NCBI GenBank assembly: GCA_030248135.1
Contig: JASANC010002231.1
Location: 1 to 64,000 of the forward strand
Direction: 5' to 3'
From: Theristus sp. LFF4_11
Taxonomy: Eukaryota > Nematoda > Chromadorea > Monhysterida > Xyalidae
Length of the DNA: 64,000 nt
The translations under genes and the position numbers were made by a program. Below are positions 1 to 11,798 of the stretch, piece after piece (positions within the stretch are counted from its first letter, which is position 1; every line of letters starts with the position of its first letter). The notes under the pieces were generated by a model. That model had not been told where the DNA came from. It searched no databases and saw only the letters and a program-made list of their open reading frames with translations.

Positions 1-133
1 GGCTTTTTCGATTGGTAGATCTGAAATAGCAAGGTGAAATGGCGTGCGTTCATTTGCGTTCCAACCCTGACAGCAGTCACGAGCGATAAATCGATAAAGT
101 GAACAAAAGTGACAATGTTTCGACGTTTCCAAC

Positions 134-3100
134 CTGCTCCTTCGCACAGAAGCCGCACACGATGCGATTGGCGAACTTCATTTCATGCGACTCGTGCTCC
201 TCGTGACACACGTCACACGGGTACACTTTACCGCAACAGGGAAATCTGCAACAAACACGGCGAGTCGAAACACGAAAAAAACGGAACGAAGACGCCATGG
301 CTTGCTTCAAACGCAGCAAATCAGCTGGTCATATGTAGTCGAATTTGACATTTGACGCGCAAGGATAATGGAATGATAGATAAGCCGCAATCAGTTTTTT
401 ACACGCCTTGTTTTTTTAACCATTGTCATTGTGAAGCGCATTTATTGGAATGAGAAAAGCAATGACTGATGGATCCCAGTTTGCAGCACAAGTTAGCAAT
501 TTGCACCAAATCAACGGGTGAAAAAGAAGCAAACTCCACCACTGACCGAAACCACCGAAAGCTCTTCTTGTAGTGTTTGCAAGCGCCAAATTCCGGCAAC
601 GGCTCGCCCTCGCGTATCGCCGGGTCGGCGCGTTTGGGAGGACGCTCCTTGCGGGACAGTGCGCCGCTGGATTGTTGTGTTTGCTGGTGTTGTTGTTGTT
701 GTCCCTGGAACCGAACTGCGTCAATTGACAGCTGCAGCTTTTCATGACACTGCTGACACCACGTGCGATGCTCGACGCCGTAGTTGAGTGCCTGCAAGAG
801 TGCGCGTAAGCTTTCGAATTGCTGATTGGCATACCAATTGGTGTGGTTATGCTCATGCAATGAAATCAGATCACGTTTTACTGCAGTGTTTTCTTCTGAA
901 GGACTTGCACTTCAGTAATAAACAAATAAACAGGCATACTGCACACATGGTACGTAGTTGCTAGTGTGTTTGTGTGACGGTGCACAAGTACAACAGCAAC
1001 GACTGAAAGCCGTCGAACAGAATACGCCTGGTCTTCAGACTAGGATACGCTGGCTTCGTTCGGTTTATGATGTGCAATAATAGCAGCTAACTTAGCTGCT
1101 ATTTGCACATCGTATGAACTAACACAGCAAAAAAACATTGAAGTCAATTGAAGTTGCAAGCAACACTGCAGTTTGCAGTCACCTTGACGGTCACCGGTCG
1201 ACTGCAGCGCAGACAAGTGAGCACCAACTCCGAGCTGAGCAACACCAAATCGATCATGGTGCAGTTGACGGCGTCGAACGTGGCCAGAATGTTGTTGAAC
1301 TGGTGCAACAGAGCGGGACTGACGTTCACGGACATCGGCGTGTGACAGCGAGCTGCGACATTCAACCATTTTTTTTAAATGCGCGAAAACTGAGCGGGCA
1401 AAACAGCAAACCGCGGTATAAGCTGCTTTGATTTTCCTTGCAAACTTTTTACTGACCTTGGAGAAATTCAACTTTGCTGAAAAAAAACAACCATCCATCC
1501 AACAAACACCAACCAACCGCAACTCCATTCTGTTGCCGACGACGCGCCCGCCCACGAATGCTCGAGTTTCGTGCCGCACCGTTGGCAAGCGACGAGAAAG
1601 CAAAGCGTCTTCGCAGCGACCGTGGCCGTGTTTTCACCGAGCTTCCACGAAATCACGGTCAATTTACCGGAATCAGCCTTGTTTTTCGAAACGGTCGTGC
1701 GAACATCAACTGCACCGAGACTGTCTTCAGCAGTTCGGTTGGATGCAGCAGCTGCACATTCAGCTCGTTCAGAAGGATCGATACCAATCGGCACATTGTC
1801 CACAGCAACTGCAGGATCCGCATCGTCGCTTGTTTCTGGTGCGCCGTCGTCGTTACGAGACGAGTTTCGTCTCGCACTTTCCGTCGTCGTGCGGTGCACC
1901 AACGAAATGCCGCATTCTTGCGCGTCGCGGTGCAGTTTGACGAGTCGAAGCGCGGCGATGAACAACTGCAACAGGTGGCGGTCGAGCCAGCGCCAGAACG
2001 CACGCAGCACACACCGATACGAGTCAGAGTGGTGGCACAGCGAATGCTGCTCCTGCAGAAAAATGTTGCAAAAATGAAATACTATTTTTAAAAGATGCAT
2101 TTTTAAAATCAGACCAGATTTATTTATAAGAATCTAAATGCTGGTGGGTGTACGGTGCATATATACAGTAATCGGTCTCACTCTCGAAACGATTTTACTG
2201 CAGACGTCTCTGCGAAGAAAAATTGTATTCATTACTTCACCTCTGTTGCCAATGTTTTCTCACTGCCCTTCGCTTTCTAACTAATCTTGACAAATGTAGA
2301 ATAACAACGATAGCGGCGAGCGAGACCAAGTACGGTGTATACCGCACAGCTGAATGCGCAGTTTTGGTATCTGACTGCATCAAACTCGGTTGGTATTGCC
2401 AAAACTTAATTAAAATCAGAAGAATGCCAACCTTGAGCCATTGATTGATTGCGTCACCGAGGTGCGCACGCGCCATTTCAGGAACGACGGGCGGTCCTAC
2501 GACGACCACGGACGCACAACCGACTGGATAGTCAACGGGCAGCTGCATTTCAATCGAGATGTCCTTGACGTCGAAAGGCTGAAAGCAGCGTTTTATTTGA
2601 AGCAACGGGATTTTAGTGAAAAAAATAAGGTGTACACATCCACCTAGCTGCAAACTTCCAGGTGTATGAGCAAATCTTTAAGTGTATGGTGTAAATTTGT
2701 AGGTTTATTTTTCAAGTTTTGTTTCAGTGTGTTCTGTTCAAACAAGTTAGACCATGCATGAAATAATACAAAAACTAAGCTGACGACCAACTTGAAAGAT
2801 ATAGTGAAAAGCCGAACTGCTTTGAGTTTTCAAAATGCAAAGATGTCACGCACTGAAGATCCAGAACCAAAATTCGCACCAAAAACCAGCAAAAGAACGT
2901 ACCCAATCAGGGTCGGTGGAATGAAAGTCAAATGCGATTAGCGTTCCTTCTCCATCCGATGATTCTCGGACGGTGCACCGCGGAAACCTGCGTTGCATCT
3001 GCATCAACGCAGCATTTCGAGTTATTTTCTGGTCATTTGATTCGCGAGATGCGGCAGAGATGCAGTGGACATTTGGGCCCGATCTCATTGCGGGACACTT

Positions 3101-3637
3101 GTTTTCAGCATTGGTAAACTGTTCTTCAGCTGGATTTGGAGCTTTTCTTGAACCAAACTGACCGCCGTTCTGATCAATCGCAACAGAGCTAAAGTTGTTT
3201 TCGGCAGTGCCGTTGTTGACTTTTTTCGAGTCGTCCGTTTCAGCCCCGTTAACGGAAACGACAGTTTGTTTCAGGGTTTCTGTTAAATCATTTACGACAC
3301 GGTCGCTTTCTGGTTTAGTATCATCAGATTTTTCACAGCGTTGATCAGTGTGTTTTGAAGAGTTCGGTTTCCGCCTTCTGGGATGCCGAAAGCGGCACGC
3401 GCGACCGAAAGCGCACCAACCGCGAATGTAGTGACGGCAGATTGGCCTGTCTGCTGACAGCGGCAACACTTTTTCTGATTTTGCGGCATGTTTCTCGCGT
3501 TCCAAGTCAGCACAACTTGGATCTCTATTTTGTTCACTCGATTTTTTGGCCACGCTGACGAAATTTTCACCGCTAGCCTTTTTTACATCATTGATACCAC
3601 TTGCGTCTTTGTTTTCTATTGCTGCTGACGACGTCAT
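134..3637 (-). CDS. CCCH and CHY zinc-finger protein (partial, C-terminus beyond left edge)
   Basis: Six exons on the minus strand join in phase: 3637-2903, 2578-2432, 2052-1518, 1352-1167, 880-547 and 245-134, giving about 683 residues before the edge. An intron donor at 133-132 shows that the gene continues out of the window. The first exon carries a CX7CX5CX3H finger (starting CRHYIRGWC) near residues 55-80. Exons 3 and 4 carry further CxxC pairs (CQRC, CARC, LRCS). Exons 5 and 6 carry the C-terminal CHY-type zinc finger: GACKHYKKSFRWFR is split by an intron and continues as FPCCGKVYPCDVCHEE, then CGFCAKEQ. CHY fingers bind several zinc ions. The combination with a CCCH finger suggests an RNA- or protein-binding regulator, but no precise function follows. 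I chose the ATG at 3637 because the longer open frame upstream contains hydrophobic, intron-like sequence. The 1167 and 880 splice sites are the least certain; they were picked for phase and for the continuity RDLISLHEHNHTNW. Confidence 0.8.
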
Positions 3638-4124
3638 CGAGGTCGCCAAGCGGAGCGGATTCAAGATTTTTATGTCAGGTGGCGCTGATTGATCCGAAAA
3701 ACTTTCAACGAAGCCGAAAGAGAAAGAGCAAATGCAAATTGTCAATCCTAAAATTATCAAAAAGCAGAGGTCTTTTTCAACAATCGAAAGAAACAAAAAC
3801 CGATGACATGACAAGCTTTCTCTATTTATGTTATCATGTGTTGCACCACCATTTTGCAACATATGTGCACTTTCCTCCACCTCAATGTTGATTCTTGTGC
3901 CTGCTACGACAAAACAAATGAATGATCTGAAGAGTGAATGTTTCAGACATTCAGTCGTGCTGCTGTTCCCGTTTGCCCGCTTTTCACTGTTTGGACCACC
4001 GCCGCGCCCCGCGAACGGCCTGAGAATAACGTGAACGTGAAACATTGTCACTTTTGAAAAAGTGAGAAAGTAAAACTCAAAATGCATTGACAGTTTCAAT
4101 TAATTTGTGTTCAAAAACGCATTT

Positions 4125-4196
4125 CCACTGCGCAATTTCACTTGAATCAGCGCAAAACGCTTTGTTTTTTTGCGCTGATTCAAGTAATAGCAGTGG
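4125..4196. repeat. Imperfect 72-bp hairpin
   Basis: An inner pair of 18-bp arms (ACTTGAATCAGCGCAAAA and its reverse complement) and an outer pair (CCACTGC/GCAGTGG) are separated by a short T-rich loop. It looks like a solo miniature inverted-repeat element or a cruciform-forming remnant. No second copy was seen in the window. Confidence 0.6.
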
Positions 4197-4929
4197 TGAG
4201 TTTTTATGACGTCTTTATGAGCACATTTTTATGAAAATTCGAGTTTTAATTGCCGTCGACACCACCACACCAGCAGACACCCTTTTTGTCTTTGAAGCCA
4301 GAGCCAGCTGGCAGGCGGTCAAACCCACGCCCGATCAATTTTTATTGAAGAGAAACGAGAGAAGTTTGAGATCTTCAGTTTGAGAAGTCAATTCATTCAA
4401 TTCATTCAATTTCATTCCACCGCTAACAGCGGCGCAAATATTAAAAATATAATTAAGGTTTTTTAAAGATAATGTATCAGTTTTAATAAAAATTGCATCA
4501 CGAAACACCGACATCAAAAGAAAACAGATCTTGCCCGCCCACTCAAACTCAACGGGTCACTCACTATCAACCCACGGCGAGGCGCCACGCTGCGGGCGAT
4601 GTTGATTGGTTCCTTTTTGAAAAAAATATTGCTGTACAATTCAAAAAATTTCACGGTAGTAAAAGCTCAGCTATTTCAGTCTTAACTGACTTGACTGTGG
4701 TGACCAGTTCAGTTGAACATTTTTATCGACTTTGTTTTCACTGTTCAGCGAAAAGCAGGAGTTTACAAAAGTGAATGGTGAACAGTGAAAAGTGAACAAT
4801 AAAAAGTGAATAGGGTTTTGAACAGTGAATTTCACTGCTCATTTCTGTTCAGTTCTTTAAAAGACTTTGTTCACAAAAATCTTACAAGTCTTCTTACAAA
4901 AAGTCTTGAAAATCTCAAATAAAAATCTT

Positions 4930-6265
4930 ACCGGCGCGCGAATTCATTTTTTTATTCATTTATTTGTTTGTTCGCCCGCCGGTTCCGGAAACCCTAAGGT
5001 ACCAAACTCCGGCGGAAACTGGCAATACTTATGGCTAGGGTTAGGGGAAAAAAAAAAAATCCGGATTTTTTTTTTAAATTAAAAAAAAAATTTTTTTTTA
5101 AAAAAAAAAAATTTTTTTTTACAAGTTAGGTTCGTTCGAAGCGTCTCGTCGAGCTGAGTTCATCTAGACTATTTTCAGAACGATCCGGGAAACTATAAGA
5201 GCGAAAATCGTGTTTTATTGAAATTATGTCCATTTCATAGAGGGAAAGTTGCATTTTCAACAGTAAAACAGGGCAATTTTCACGTGTACTTGAATATTGA
5301 ACCGTTCTTAGTGGTTCCTCTTTAGAAAATTACCAAAATTTGACTGTGTTCAAAAATTCCTGTTTGCTGTAGCTAAGTCGGCAACCCCTGTCGACCCGGT
5401 CGCCCCCCCCCCCCCCCAAGACACTTACTTTCAGGTTCAACCAGCTATGCTATCTGCCACATGGCGAGAGCCCACTCTTCAAATCATCGTATCGAAAACA
5501 CGTACCATGATTTCGCGATCACGTTGCGGGCAACTGACAGACGCAAGTTTAACACGTTAGTTTAGCTCAGCACGCAAGTTTTAACATGTGGCCATGTTAT
5601 CGGGTATCTGAAAAACGGTCGTGTGATGTGGTATTAACCAACATCTCCGCTCAAATTGTTTAACAATATATCGCACAACTCCATTGTAGACCTATAACAT
5701 ACGCCAATCAACAAGATATCATGTTCATCTCATGGCCTACCGACTGAAAAACATGTTCTAAGTTGCAAGAAAACGATTTCTGAAACGATATTTCAATTCA
5801 GTTAAGTCATTTCAACGCTAAAAATTGACTCTAGAAGTCATCCAAATCGAAAAACATGGAGTACGTCGGTCAAAATGACCAAATAATGACATTTACCTAA
5901 GCACACAAAGAAGTTGGGAAGAAAATTTGGTTTGAACTTTCAAAAAATTATGCCATAAATCGAATTTTCAGAGCAAAGTAGAAGAAAAAATTTTCAAATT
6001 TTTTTTTTTAAGTTTGAAAAAAAAAATCCAAATTTTTTTTTAAAAAAAAAACGAAAAAAAAAATAAAAAAAAAATTTTTTTTTTCAAAGCCCCTAACCCT
6101 ACTTATGGCCCCGAGCCCAATTTACCCTCGGCTCTGGAGGGAGTAGACCATTAGACCTTGTTGGTCAATTTAGTTTCTCCATTGTGTGTCTTGTCCGCAG
6201 CGAGGTTCGAACTTTCCACCTACAGAACGGTAGGCGAAAGCTCAACACCTGCGCTACAGACAGAC
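4930..6265 (-). repeat. tRNA-derived SINE (family 1), interrupted copy
   Basis: The right part (6102-6265) and the left part (about 4930-5035) together match an uninterrupted copy at 42190-42432 in opposite orientation. Read on the minus strand from 6265, the element starts with a pol III A-box-like TAGCGCAGGTGTTGAG and a B-box-like GTTCGAACCTCGC, as expected of a tRNA-derived SINE head. The body includes CGGAACCGGC and a tail rich in AAACAAAT. The two parts are separated by a 1066-bp insertion with its own terminal repeats and target duplication. Confidence 0.75.
5036..6101. mobile_element. Non-autonomous DNA transposon with hAT-like ends
   Basis: The element has 12-bp terminal inverted repeats, TAGGGTTAGGGG at 5036-5047 and its exact complement at 6090-6101. 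They are flanked by a perfect 8-bp direct duplication, CTTATGGC, at 5028-5035 and 6102-6109. An 8-bp duplication with TAGGG/CAGGG-type ends is characteristic of the hAT superfamily. The subterminal sequence is long A and T runs, and the 1.07 kb interior has no transposase frame, so it is a non-autonomous derivative. The insertion is inside a SINE, which dates it after that SINE. Confidence 0.85.
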
Positions 6266-6649
6266 AATAATAACAGACAGAATAATTAAAAAGAAAAAAT
6301 AAAAGTCAAAATAGACTTGTAAAAAAACTTGTAAGTCATTTTTTCAGCAGACTTGAACATTATTCGACCATTCTGCGCAAAACTTCACTGTTCGCTATTC
6401 ACTATTCAACTGTTAAGTTTGGTCACGGTGTTGTTGTGTGCCGCAAATTTTGCTTTGGTCACTCACTGCGAAGGTCTATTGTTGTTTTTGCTTGATCTTG
6501 AACATTTAGTTCAACTTATTATTGCAGGGTTTCGCTTTTCCAAAGTGCAACGCTCAACAATAAACAAACAAGCAACGGATTCGCTTTTTTGAGATCACAT
6601 TTTGAGTTTCTTGAAATTGAAACGCCCTCAGTAAAGAAGTAATAACACA

Positions 6650-9600
6650 ATGATCGAAGCTCACCAAACGTGTCGTGCGTCGCACAGCTCCAAGGCGTTA
6701 TGCGCCGTCGCAAACGAGTTTTCAACCGTGTCCGGTTCATTCTACGCAAGCGCTGGTGACAGTTTTTTTCAGTGAAATGTTATTTTTCATCGAAAACGCA
6801 AAAGCGTGTTTCACGACTTGACCATTCATCACACGCATTCTCAAAGTGCCCGTTTGCAGACGACGTCAACAGCGACCTCTGTTGGCTGGTGACCGATGAA
6901 ACGGTGCTGTCCGTGTTCCGGTGCACGCGCGACGAGCAGCAGCCGGCACGCCTCAGTTGCTGGCAGTTCGAGGACGGAAGCAGCGTGCAATGCGCCACCG
7001 GCTGTTATCTCAATGGTGGGGGGGGGGCGGGGGGCGTGTTTCGGTTTTGTGTTACGTAACACCCAATACCCAGACCCATCCATGCATGGAGACGCCTCTC
7101 GATGTCGGTCGAAACGCGTATTCCCGAACGGTGTCACACAGCAGGTGTTCAAGCTTCGCCAAATCACCTTTTTTTCTTCAAGAACGAAGCGAGACGGTGG
7201 GTTTTTTTTCAGAATTTAGGTTGTCTGTCGTTGTTCACAAAAGTTACGAACTGCTGGTTCTTGTGCTGACCATGAGAGTTCAATCAACTAAATCATGGCT
7301 TCATGAATCCATGCAGATTCGGAGCCGGGCATTTTGGTGGGCATCGTGAAGGGCAGTCAGTCGTTCGTGTGCGTTTACGACGTTCGAAGACACCGAGTGA
7401 TCATGACCATACTCGTCCCACACAAGGTCGGCTCGCGCTCGTCGGAATGAATTTCGCAACATTTTATCCATCGTTTTTCTTTGTAGTTGTTCTTATTCTG
7501 TGTGTTGTGTTCTGTTCTCGTGGACACCCGCCAAGAAGTGTCACAAAATACAAGCAAGTGTATAAGTAAGAAAATTCCAAACCACCAAGTGGGGCACATT
7601 GTAACCAACGAGATTTTTGCAACAACCTGCAGATTTGTGTACTGACGGCTGCGGACTGAGAGATCAAGCTCAGTTTCGTCAGGTTTGTGTGGACACCGAA
7701 CCTAACCTTCCGGCGGCTCGATCGGAAACCATAGTATAATAGTGCAAACAACAAGTGCTTGCTTGCATGTAATCGACTGCTCATTAGAATTCGGACACGA
7801 CATGGGACACTTGTTTTGCCCATCTTTTGCGGAGAAGTCTAATATAGTTTTTATCCACGTGTAATCTTGCGAAGGATTGTTCCGCAAATAACAACCACCA
7901 CAGCCGCCAGGCTCTTGAACGTTTCCAACTCACTTTCTGTTTCTTTTTTCCACACTTGCAGATCACCAGCATCGAGACGATCGTCGACAAGCCATCCGAG
8001 GCGGACGAACTGAAGCTGCTGCTGCATCCGGCCTTCGGCGCGCTGTCGCATTTGTGCGCCGTTGGAACGGCGGCGGTGAGTTTGAAATGAAAGTGGCATT
8101 TGTGGGAATGTTGCAGTTTTGAGTGTGTCTGTCTGTCTGAGCGTGAGGCAGCTGAATCCGATGATAGAAATTCAGTGGTTTTCACTCTCACAGACACACA
8201 GGCACTACCACAATATTCGTGGTGAGACTACCACAATATTCATTTTTAAGTCAACCATCAAAAATTGTGGGGAATGGAAAGAGAAACAAAACACGGGTTA
8301 GCGATTTTGTCAGATCAGAAGTTTGAATCTCCGGCCTTTAAACATCGCTAGTTTTGCGCTGATTGCTTGCTGCAGCATTGATTGATTCCCAAAAGCTCCA
8401 GTTTTTTTTGCGTACCTCACCTTTACGGTGCATAGTTGATTGGTTTCATCGTTCTGCCAGGGTCACGTGTATCTGATCGATCTGCCCGTCGGCAACATCG
8501 ACCTGCACAGCATGCACATGAGCGAACCCACGCAGTTGATGCTGGTCAACAACTTGAACATGCGGCAGCCAATGAGAAGCAGAGAACGACGACATGCTGC
8601 TGTTGATTTGATGGGTTGGTTTTTACTATTAAAAAAAAATATTTTGCAGAGTTTTTTCTTTTTTTCACTCTCTGCTCCACAATTTGTCGAATTCTATCAA
8701 CTATCATGATCCCGGCGTCACTCGGTCTAGATTCTAAATTTAGTGACGCGTAGCTATGTTTCAACATTGCCACGCGTCACTGAATACTGCTTCTCATGAA
8801 TGCCGTGTTTTATTTTTCAGTCGCGTTTTACGACTCCAGCGGTCATCGATTTCGACCGAATGGCGATGAGAATGAGGAAATCCATGCAGGTTGGAACAGT
8901 TAAATTTTATTATTTTCTATATTCATATTTGAAGCTCGCCCCCCCCCCCACCCCTACCGATTTTGCAAACTGGTGGTCCCAAGCTTTGGTGTGTTTCGAG
9001 GAATGGACGACTCATCATCCCGTGGTGATTGATTTTCAGGGGAAGGTGTTCTACAGACACTGAACCCTTGTATTTCTCAGAATGTGTCCGCACGTGGCTA
9101 TAAAAAATCACTTGAAATGAAATTGCGGCCCGTTTCTCAAACGTGTCCTTTGGTTTGGACGTTGCAGACTCAATCCAAGTCAGCTCGCTGTGCTATTCGC
9201 GCTGTTCCGCGATTTTAGCAGTCGGCTTCGATTTCGGCTCGACCTATTTGTTTTCGTTGCGAGACTGCACGCTGTGCAGGTATGTTGTTGTGGGACATGC
9301 AAAGTCAGTTGATTTTGGCTAGCAGTGTAATGGGCGTGTGTTGTTTGGCAATTGTTCCTACGTCGTTGTCTGGCAGTCATTAATTAGTCACCAATTTGAA
9401 ATTCCGTGTGTTGAAATGAACATGTGTTGCAACAGAAAGCAACGTCTTTCTTCCGCTTGCAGTTTCATCTCGCAAGACACGGGCGGCTGTGGCGCCGTGC
9501 AACGACTGGCGTTCCAAGAGCCCGAGAACGACCCACAGCCGACGTTGTATCTCTGGACGGCCTATGAGACGAGCTCGCTGCGTGACGAGCAAAAGTTGGT

Positions 9601-11761
9601 GCGAGTGGGCAATCTAAGATGGTCATTCCATGACTCATGAATGGCAAGCAAAGAACATAGTCATTCCATGAATCGTCAACCAGAACGGTCACATCACGCG
9701 ACTTCACTTTACATTCGTGAAGCCAAAACGCAACTCGTCAGTACACTTCACCTCGCTGATTTTGTGAGGGGATTCTTTTTTCGTTTTCATTGTTCGTAAT
9801 GACGTGGATGTATCACAGAATCGTGGTTCTGCCGAAAAAATCCTGACTGGATTTCATACAGCAGACCGCAATAGCAGAGACTAATCGCGAGTCCATTCAC
9901 CGGTTTTTTGCTTTGTAGCCAGGGGTTGTGGTGACCAGACTACGAGTGCTGCAGGGTCTTGCGGTATCGCCCCCGGTCACCAAAAAACCAATGCACCAAC
10001 ATTTTCCAGTTTCGAAGCATCGCGCGAAGTGCCAGCATGCGCGCAGTTAACGTCACTGATATTCCGAGAGCGTTTCAAGAGCAGTCTGATCGGTACCTGC
10101 TATTCGCAACTCGAGACGACAACGCCGCGGTTCGTCTGGTCCCCGGCCAACATCGCTGATTGGCTGCTTCTGCGGCCGATCTGTGTGCCGGTGCGGTTCG
10201 CGTCGAGACTCGAGTCGCTCGATTATGCCGACGACGACACGTCGAACAGCAGAGAAGGTTTGAACTGTTTGGTTCGGTTGCTAATTTGGTTAGAATTTAT
10301 GGAAACTTCCACTTCACGATGAGGCCACCCACCACCACACTGCATCTGATGTTGGACAGACGGAAATTTTGAGATGTTGAGAAGTAAATTTGATGATTCG
10401 ACGGTTGGTACGTTGGGTATTTTATGATTGGTTGACCAATTTCTTGAAAGCCGATCATGTTTTGACGCACGTCGAGCAGTAGACAATGGTGTCCTCAATA
10501 TAATTCGCTTCCAAGTAATGGTATAATAGATGATGGCTACTTCAAAGTAGACCTCAATCAAACTTTCGTTTGATGAAGCTGAAATCGGCACGCTTAAAAC
10601 CGATTTCGGCTATCAACCAGCGACAAATGGAAAACATGTTTGACACACTGTTCGCTGTTTCTGCAGGCCTTTTGACGAATGTGGTGACGAGAAATCGTGC
10701 GCTACTGGTGTGGACGACGATTGGAGCGGGCGACATGAATGAGGACGGCACAGCAACGGACGAACATCCGTGCGCTTTTGCGGCCGTCTTTGACTTGAAT
10801 CAGTGGTGCGCGCTGGAAGTTTGGTTTTTTTTGGGTGTAGAGATTTGACGGTTTTTGGTTTCTCAGAAATTTTAGGTAATCAATATGAACAACTTCGGTT
10901 GGTCCTCCACTCTTTTTGTGTCTTTGTACCACCACGACGTTGTCCGTTGATGTCTCCAAGACTCGCTGCAGCTCAATAAAACTGGACGGACAGTCAAAGT
11001 GTAAATCATAAGCAATCAGCTGATTGGGTGCTTTTGAAATGAGCGCTCACTGATTGGTCCTGTTCAGCTCCGATGCAGCCAGCCAGTCTACAGTGGTGTG
11101 GTAGCTAGATTTGTCCAGAAGCTGGACGCTCTACATTTCGTGCAGAGGCCAACATCAGATACAGACTAACGTCCCCCTTATCCAGTCCTCGATGACCGTC
11201 TCTATGGTACAACACTAGGTTTTTTTTTGCAGAAAAACATCGGTTTTTTGCAGAAATTTTGGAGCGTTTGCAGAAATTTTTCAACGGATTTCTGCAAATT
11301 GCAGAAACAGATTTGCATGCAAACTTTGGTTCTGCAACATTCATTTTGTGCTTGGCGCTTGACTGCGCTTTCACGTCAAAGAGATTTAGTTTTTTTGTCT
11401 CGTGTTTCGGCGGTTGCTGTAGCGCATGATTGGCGTTTTGTTTTGCCTTCGTGATAAAATCGGAGTATTTCGACTCGAAAAATAAAACAGATCAGAATTC
11501 AAATGCGACGATTCAATTTCTGGTGCGAGTACAACTTCGGGCAAGCATGCAGTATCTGGGGATGAAAACAAAGAGGCGATACAAATCATATCAACCGACA
11601 AAGTGAACTGGGCGCTTTTTATGCGTGGCCCAAGACAAATGATGGCCCATCGCTGATGGCCCATCGCAAAATGAATGGCCCTACACAAAATAAGTGGCCC
11701 AACACAAAATGAATGGCCCAACGATTTGTATACATTCTTAAAACTGATTTTTGATCTGAGG

Positions 11762-11798
<37 letters not shown>

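Larger units (their letters stand above)
3638..6649. other. Divergent intergenic region
   Basis: This 3.0 kb lies between the start of the zinc-finger gene (minus) and the first exon of the ELYS gene (plus), so it must hold both promoters. It is AT-rich and has no open frame worth calling. It contains a hairpin (4125-4196), a SINE copy and a transposon nested in it (4930-6265). No TATA or initiator signal stands out. Confidence 0.7.

Noticed and set aside
2163..2350. Possible further family C element
   Set aside because: Only short parts (CGGTCTCACTCTCG and GAGCGAGACCAAGTACGGT) resemble the family ends; too little to call.
7018..7040. G-rich run as a possible quadruplex regulatory element
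   Set aside because: It lies just after an ELYS donor and could form a quadruplex, but there is no context to support a role.
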